64,000 bases of DNA. Origin: Paraburkholderia sp. LEh10 (GTDB taxonomy: Bacteria > Pseudomonadota > Gammaproteobacteria > Burkholderiales > Burkholderiaceae). Made by a program: the position numbers and the translations under genes. Positions 60,298 to 64,000 of this stretch are shown here, in pieces. Numbering within the stretch: the first letter of the stretch is position 1; the number at the start of each line of letters is the position of its first letter. The stretch covers positions 87,273 through 151,272 of the forward strand of contig NZ_JAGIPX010000017.1 of the NCBI RefSeq assembly GCF_017814945.1, written 5' to 3'. The notes below the pieces were generated by a model. The model searched no databases. It was not told the DNA's origin and was given only the letters and a program-made list of their open reading frames with translations.

Positions 60298-61599
60298 TCA
60301 AGCCGCGTCCAGCGCCCACTCGACATGCTCGCGCACGAGCGGCGACGGATCGTCGGCGCGCTTGCGCAGTGCATCGACGATGGCCGCGCGCGTATCGGCG
60401 GCAAGCGACTGCGGCGCACCCCGCAGTGCATTGCCCATACCGACGGCGAGATTGCGCAGCCAGCATTCATAGCCGATCCGGCGGATCGCGCTGCCCTGCA
60501 TGCGTGTATCGAAGTCGGCTGCGCTCCAGCCGAACAGCTCGACCAGCGACGCGCGATCGAGCCCATGACGGACGTCGAAATCCGCCACGGGCGCGGCCTG
60601 CGCGAACTTGTTCCACGGGCACGCGAGCTGGCAGTCGTCGCAGCCGTACACACGATTGCCGATCAGCGGCCGCAAGTCCTGGGGAATACTGCCCTTCAGT
60701 TCGATCGTCAGATAGGAAATGCAGCGCCGCGCATCGACCTGATACGGCGCGACGATGGCGCCCGTCGGACACGCGTCGATGCAGCGCGTGCAACTGCCGC
60801 AATGCGCGCCCGGCGTTTCGGGCGCGTGCTCGGGCTCGGTGACGGCGTCGGTTGGCAAAGGCAGATCGACGAAGATTTCGCCGAGGAAGAACAGCGACCC
60901 CGCATCGCGTTGCAACAGCAGCGTGTGTTTGCCGCGCCACCCCGTGCCCGCCTTTTGCGCGAGTTCGACTTCGAGCACGGGCGCCGAATCGGTGAACACG
61001 CGATGGCCGTATGGGCCGATTTCCGCCTCGATCCGCTCGGCCAGTTGCTGAAGGCGGTTGCGCATGACCTTGTGATAGTCGCGGCCGCGCGCATAGATCG
61101 ACACGACGGCGGCGGCAGGATCGTCGAGACGCGCGCGCTCTTCCAGTCGCCAGTCGTGCTGAATGTGCTGAACGTGCTGAATGTGCTGAACGTGCTGAAT
61201 GTGCAGAGCGTCGCCATCCGCACTTTCATCGCCCTTTCGCGCACCTGAGGAAACGGGCAGATAGGCCATGCGCACGGAAATCACGCGTCGCGTGCCGGCC
61301 ACAAGCTCGGCTGGCCGCGCACGTTTCATCCCATGTTTGGCCATATAATCCATCTCGCCGTGGCAACCCGCGTCGAGCCATGCAGCGAGGCCCGCTTCGG
61401 CATCGGATAGATCGATGTCGCTGATGCCGACCGCGCCGAAACCCAGCTCGCTTCCCCACTGCCTGATGCGCGAAGCGAGCGCCGCCAGTTGCGCCTCATC
61501 GTAACGACGCGCGCATGGGGCTTCGTCATCCGTCGCGTGAAGCGGCGAATGCGGATCGCGATCTAAGTCCGACACGGGATGCTGCAGGCTCTGGTTCAT
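60298..61599 (-). CDS. queG: epoxyqueuosine reductase QueG, with a tandem-repeat insert
   Basis: 433 residues, longer than usual (~350-390). Reduces epoxyqueuosine to queuosine in tRNA with cobalamin and two 4Fe-4S clusters: CGSCTRCIDACPTG and CDDCQLACPWNKF. The RRCISYLTIELKG loop is conserved. Between the N-terminal domain and DWRLEERARLDD there is a His-rich insert HIQHVQHIQHVQHIQH (133-148), encoded by a 9-bp tandem repeat and preceded by a charged, disordered stretch. Its start is only 17 bp from the divergent tsaE start. Confidence 0.94.
   Translation of the reverse strand: MNQSLQHPVSDLDRDPHSPLHATDDEAPCARRYDEAQLAALASRIRQWGSELGFGAVGISDIDLSDAEAGLAAWLDAGCHGEMDYMAKHGMKRARPAELVAGTRRVISVRMAYLPVSSGARKGDESADGDALHIQHVQHIQHVQHIQHDWRLEERARLDDPAAAVVSIYARGRDYHKVMRNRLQQLAERIEAEIGPYGHRVFTDSAPVLEVELAQKAGTGWRGKHTLLLQRDAGSLFFLGEIFVDLPLPTDAVTEPEHAPETPGAHCGSCTRCIDACPTGAIVAPYQVDARRCISYLTIELKGSIPQDLRPLIGNRVYGCDDCQLACPWNKFAQAAPVADFDVRHGLDRASLVELFGWSAADFDTRMQGSAIRRIGYECWLRNLAVGMGNALRGAPQSLAADTRAAIVDALRKRADDPSPLVREHVEWALDAA
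61156..61200 (-). repeat. 9-bp tandem repeat inside queG
   Basis: Five contiguous copies of GTGCTGAAY (Y alternating T/C), followed by the related GTGCAGAGC. On the minus strand it encodes alternating HIQ/HVQ triplets. Copy-number change would keep the frame. Confidence 0.92.
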
Positions 61600-61616
61600 T
61601 ACGCCATTTTACGAGA

Positions 61617-62171
61617 ATGCCCGATCAACCCGATCTCGCGAATCAACCGTCCGCCGCCGTCCTGCTGGAGCGCCACTTCGCGCTCGCGGACGAGGCCGCC
61701 ACGACGGCATTCGGCGAGCGCTTCGCGCATGCGATCGACAGCGTGCGCAGCGAAGCACGCGGGACGGACCATCGCGCGTTCAACGGTCTCCAGGTGCAGC
61801 TTCACGGCGATCTTGGCGCGGGCAAGACGACGCTCGTGCGCGCCACCTTGCGCGCGCTCGGCCATGCGGGCCGTGTGCGCAGCCCGACCTATACCCTCGT
61901 CGAACCCTACGCAGTCGAACGGCCCGATGGGGAACTGGAGCTGTATCACTTCGATCTTTACCGTTTCACCGATCCGGCCGAATGGGCCGACGCGGGCTTT
62001 CGCGAGTACTTCGACAGCGGCGCGATCTGCCTCGTCGAATGGCCGCAACGCGCGGGCAAACTGCTGGGCGTGCCGGATCTCGTCTTCTCGCTCGAGGTCG
62101 ACGGCGATGGCCGCATGCTCGCCGCGCGCGCGTACAGCGAATCAGGAAAGGCATGTCTCGAAAGATGTTGA
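61617..62171 (+). CDS. tsaE: tRNA threonylcarbamoyladenosine biosynthesis ATPase TsaE
   Basis: 184 residues. P-loop ATPase needed for t6A at position 37 of ANN-decoding tRNAs. Motif LHGDLGAGKTTLVR, then GRVRSPTYTLVEPY and the catalytic-side YHFDLYRFTDPAEWADAGFREYF...CLVEWPQRAG. ATG at 61617 is close to the divergent queG. Its 3' end overlaps the amiC start by 19 bp. Confidence 0.95.
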   Translation: MPDQPDLANQPSAAVLLERHFALADEAATTAFGERFAHAIDSVRSEARGTDHRAFNGLQVQLHGDLGAGKTTLVRATLRALGHAGRVRSPTYTLVEPYAVERPDGELELYHFDLYRFTDPAEWADAGFREYFDSGAICLVEWPQRAGKLLGVPDLVFSLEVDGDGRMLAARAYSESGKACLERC

Positions 62172-63718
62172 TCAAACCATTCCGCTCGATCGAATCGGCG
62201 GCCACCGCGACGCATAACTGGCGTCGCCGGCAGATTCTTCGCGCGGGCGCTTCCACGCTCGTCCTCGGGCTCGCCGCGCCTCGCTTCGCGTGGGCGTCGT
62301 CCGTGCTCGGCGTGCGCGTGTGGCCCGCACGCGACTACACGCGCGTGACCATCGAGTCCGACCAGCCGCTGCAGAACACGCAACAACTGCTGCAAGGCCC
62401 GGACCGGCTGGTGGTCGATCTGAGCGGCCTCGATCTCGACCAGGCGCTGAAGGATCTCGTCTCGAAGATCGCGCCGAACGATCCGCAGATTCAATCGGTG
62501 CGCGTCGGGCAGTATCAGCCGCATGTCGTACGGATGGTGTTCGACCTGAAGGGCTCCGTGAAGCCGCAGGTGTTCACGCTGCCGCCCGTCGGCACGTACA
62601 AGTACCGTCTCGTGTTCGACCTGTATCCCGCCGTCGCGCCCGATCCGCTGATGGATCTGCTCGCGCAGACGGAGCGCAAGCAGCAGCAGCTCGACAAGCT
62701 GAACGAAGGCGCCGCGCCGCCCGCCGCGACGCTGAGCGGCCCGGCCACGCCGCCCGCTGACAACAGCGAGGCGTTCTTCGAGAAGTACGCACAGAACAAC
62801 GCGCCCTCGCCGTCCGCGCCCGTGCCGCGTCCGCCCGTGCACGCGGGCTCCGCGCCCGCGCCGCATGTCGCGCCGAAGCCGGCGCCGACGCCTGCGCCGC
62901 CCGCGCCGCCCGTAATCGCGCGCAACAACGATAGCGATGCGGACAGCGACGGCGACAATGGCGACGACGCGTACAAGTTCACCACGCCGAAGAAAGGCAG
63001 CAATACGGTGCGCCTGCTCACGGTCGCGATCGATCCTGGCCACGGCGGCGAAGACCCGGGCGCGATCGGCGGCAGCGGCACGTATGAGAAGCACGTTGCG
63101 CTCGACATCGCGAAGAAGCTGCGCGCGAAGATCGACGCGCAACCGAACATGCGCGCGATGATGACGCGCGACGCCGACTTCTTCGTGCCGTTGAACGTGC
63201 GCGTGCAGAAGGCGCGACGGGTCGGCGCCGACCTGTTCGTGTCGATCCACGCGGACGCGTTCACGACGCCCGAAGCGAGCGGCTCGTCGGTGTTTGCGCT
63301 GTCGGAGCATGGCGCATCGAGCGCGGCCGCGCGCTGGATGGCGAACAAGGAAAACTCATCGGATCAGATCGGCGGCATCAACATCAAATCCGCCGATGCC
63401 AACGTGAACCGTGCGCTGTTCGATATGTCGACGACCGCGCAGATCCGCGATTCGATGCGCTACGGCAATTTCGTGTTGAAGGAAATCGGCGGGATCAACA
63501 GGCTGCACAAGGGCTCCGTCGAACAGGCGGGCTTTGCCGTGCTCAAGGCGCCCGACATTCCGTCGATCCTCGTCGAGACCGCGTTCATCAGCAACCCGGA
63601 CGAAGAGCGGCGCCTGAACGATGACGCGTACCGTGACAAGATGGCAAATGCGATCATGAGTGGCATCAAGCGCTATTTTGCGGCGAATCCGCCGCTTGCG
63701 AAGAGTCGGATGACCTGA
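62153..63718 (+). CDS. amiC: Tat-exported N-acetylmuramoyl-L-alanine amidase (AmiC-like)
   Basis: 521 residues. Periplasmic Zn-amidase that splits peptidoglycan at the division septum. Tat signal (RRRQILRAGASTLVLGLAA, cleavage near 48), AMIN domain (VRVWPARDYTRVTIESDQPL, about 50-170), a low-complexity Pro/Ala/Asp linker, then the Amidase_3 domain with Zn ligands in AIDPGHGGEDPGA, GTYEKHVALD, FVSIHADAF and catalytic Glu in SILVETAFISNPDEE. AGGAAAGG precedes the ATG at 62153. Confidence 0.95.
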   Translation: MSRKMLIKPFRSIESAATATHNWRRRQILRAGASTLVLGLAAPRFAWASSVLGVRVWPARDYTRVTIESDQPLQNTQQLLQGPDRLVVDLSGLDLDQALKDLVSKIAPNDPQIQSVRVGQYQPHVVRMVFDLKGSVKPQVFTLPPVGTYKYRLVFDLYPAVAPDPLMDLLAQTERKQQQLDKLNEGAAPPAATLSGPATPPADNSEAFFEKYAQNNAPSPSAPVPRPPVHAGSAPAPHVAPKPAPTPAPPAPPVIARNNDSDADSDGDNGDDAYKFTTPKKGSNTVRLLTVAIDPGHGGEDPGAIGGSGTYEKHVALDIAKKLRAKIDAQPNMRAMMTRDADFFVPLNVRVQKARRVGADLFVSIHADAFTTPEASGSSVFALSEHGASSAAARWMANKENSSDQIGGINIKSADANVNRALFDMSTTAQIRDSMRYGNFVLKEIGGINRLHKGSVEQAGFAVLKAPDIPSILVETAFISNPDEERRLNDDAYRDKMANAIMSGIKRYFAANPPLAKSRMT

Positions 63719-63755
63719 GGGTTCGGGGGTTTCGTTTTTGGTTGTTGTCTGCGAT

Positions 63756-63937
63756 GCGGTTTGTTTTGCCGCTGTCGCTGGCATGCCGCGATTGCGGTCT
63801 GTTTTGCCGCTGTCGCTGGCATGCCGCGATTGCGGTTTGTTTTGCCGCTGTCGCTGGCATGCCGCGATTGCGGTTTGTTTTGCCGCTGTCGCTGGCATGC
63901 CGCGATTGCGGTCTGTTTTGCCGCTGTCGCTGGCATC
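63756..63937 (+). repeat. 38-bp tandem repeat near the right edge
   Basis: Four complete, nearly identical 38-bp units (63756-63793, 63794-63831, 63832-63869, 63870-63907), each beginning GCGGTYTGTTTTGCCGC and ending CATGCCGCGATT, then a partial fifth (to about 63937). Differences are mainly one T/C site per unit. No spacer between units, so this is not a CRISPR array. Confidence 0.93.
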
Positions 63938-64000
63938 CGCGATGCGCCTCGCGGCGCGGGCGTTGCCCCTGTGCGGGGCGGCACTTACTTTCTTTGCCGC
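63938..64000 (+). repeat. left half of a Burkholderia-type intergenic repeat
   Basis: GC-rich sequence with GCCCCTGTGCGGGGC hairpin followed by CACTTACTTTCTTTGCCGC at the window end. From memory, a matching inverted arm (GCGGCAAAGAAAGTAAG) usually follows in Burkholderia; it would lie outside the window. Confidence 0.5.

Noticed and set aside
63756..63937. CRISPR array
   Set aside because: The repeats are contiguous, with no unique spacers and no cas genes.
63673..63984. Frames across the 38-bp repeat giving repeated QRQRQNKPQSRHASDSGK-like peptides
   Set aside because: Result of reading a tandem DNA repeat; no start signal and unit length not a multiple of 3.

Overview
The window reads as a stretch of chromosome from a member of Burkholderia sensu lato (most likely Paraburkholderia or a close relative). 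The basis is very high GC with strong GC3 bias, the conserved block rpsT - DUF3579 - argF - murB - yajQ - plsY - ybaK - xerD - ogt - queG - tsaE - amiC, the dut/clpA/clpS/cspA and lpxK/kdsB/adk neighbourhoods, and a Burkholderia-like repeat at the right edge. No rRNA, tRNA, transposase, prophage or CRISPR array was seen.

Layout. 1-4.4 kb: end of a luciferase-like flavin oxidoreductase, dut, the clpS-clpA N-degron protease pair and a cold-shock gene with a long leader. 4.4-10.4 kb: a copper module (Met/His-rich Tat multicopper oxidase plus a Cys/His-rich small protein), icd, a pseudouridine synthase, a small Ala/Lys-rich secreted protein and a DUF192 protein. 10.5-20.6 kb: a solitary EF-G gene, a cupin, a NiCoT nickel/cobalt permease and a four-gene peptide/nickel-type ABC importer with a fused double ATPase. 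20.8-31.5 kb is accessory metabolism and regulation: aldo-keto reductase, GntR/UTRA regulator, an unusual family III CoA transferase divergent from a citrate synthase carrying an N-terminal DNA-binding domain, a MocR regulator, an MFS pump, a degenerate EAL protein and a SigJ-like sigma factor.

31.6-41.8 kb: a second-type clpP, a TetR/isochorismatase pair with a clear operator, a NYN-LOTUS putative RNase and a complete chaperone-usher fimbrial locus (pilin, chaperone, usher, pilin, two-domain adhesin). 41.8-63.7 kb is mostly housekeeping: sodB, xseA, lpxK-Trm112-kdsB-adk, an SDR, a SirB1-like protein, murJ, rpsT and the conserved argF-to-amiC block. The window closes in a 38-bp tandem repeat.

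The least conventional parts are the permuted CoA transferase with its DNA-binding citrate synthase partner and shared operator (22.6-25.4 kb), the NYN-LOTUS protein (33.6-34.9 kb), the inactive-looking EAL protein, a 28-bp near-perfect palindrome between icd and the pseudouridine synthase gene, and several short tandem repeats at or near gene 3' ends. Promoter, operator and terminator calls were made by eye.
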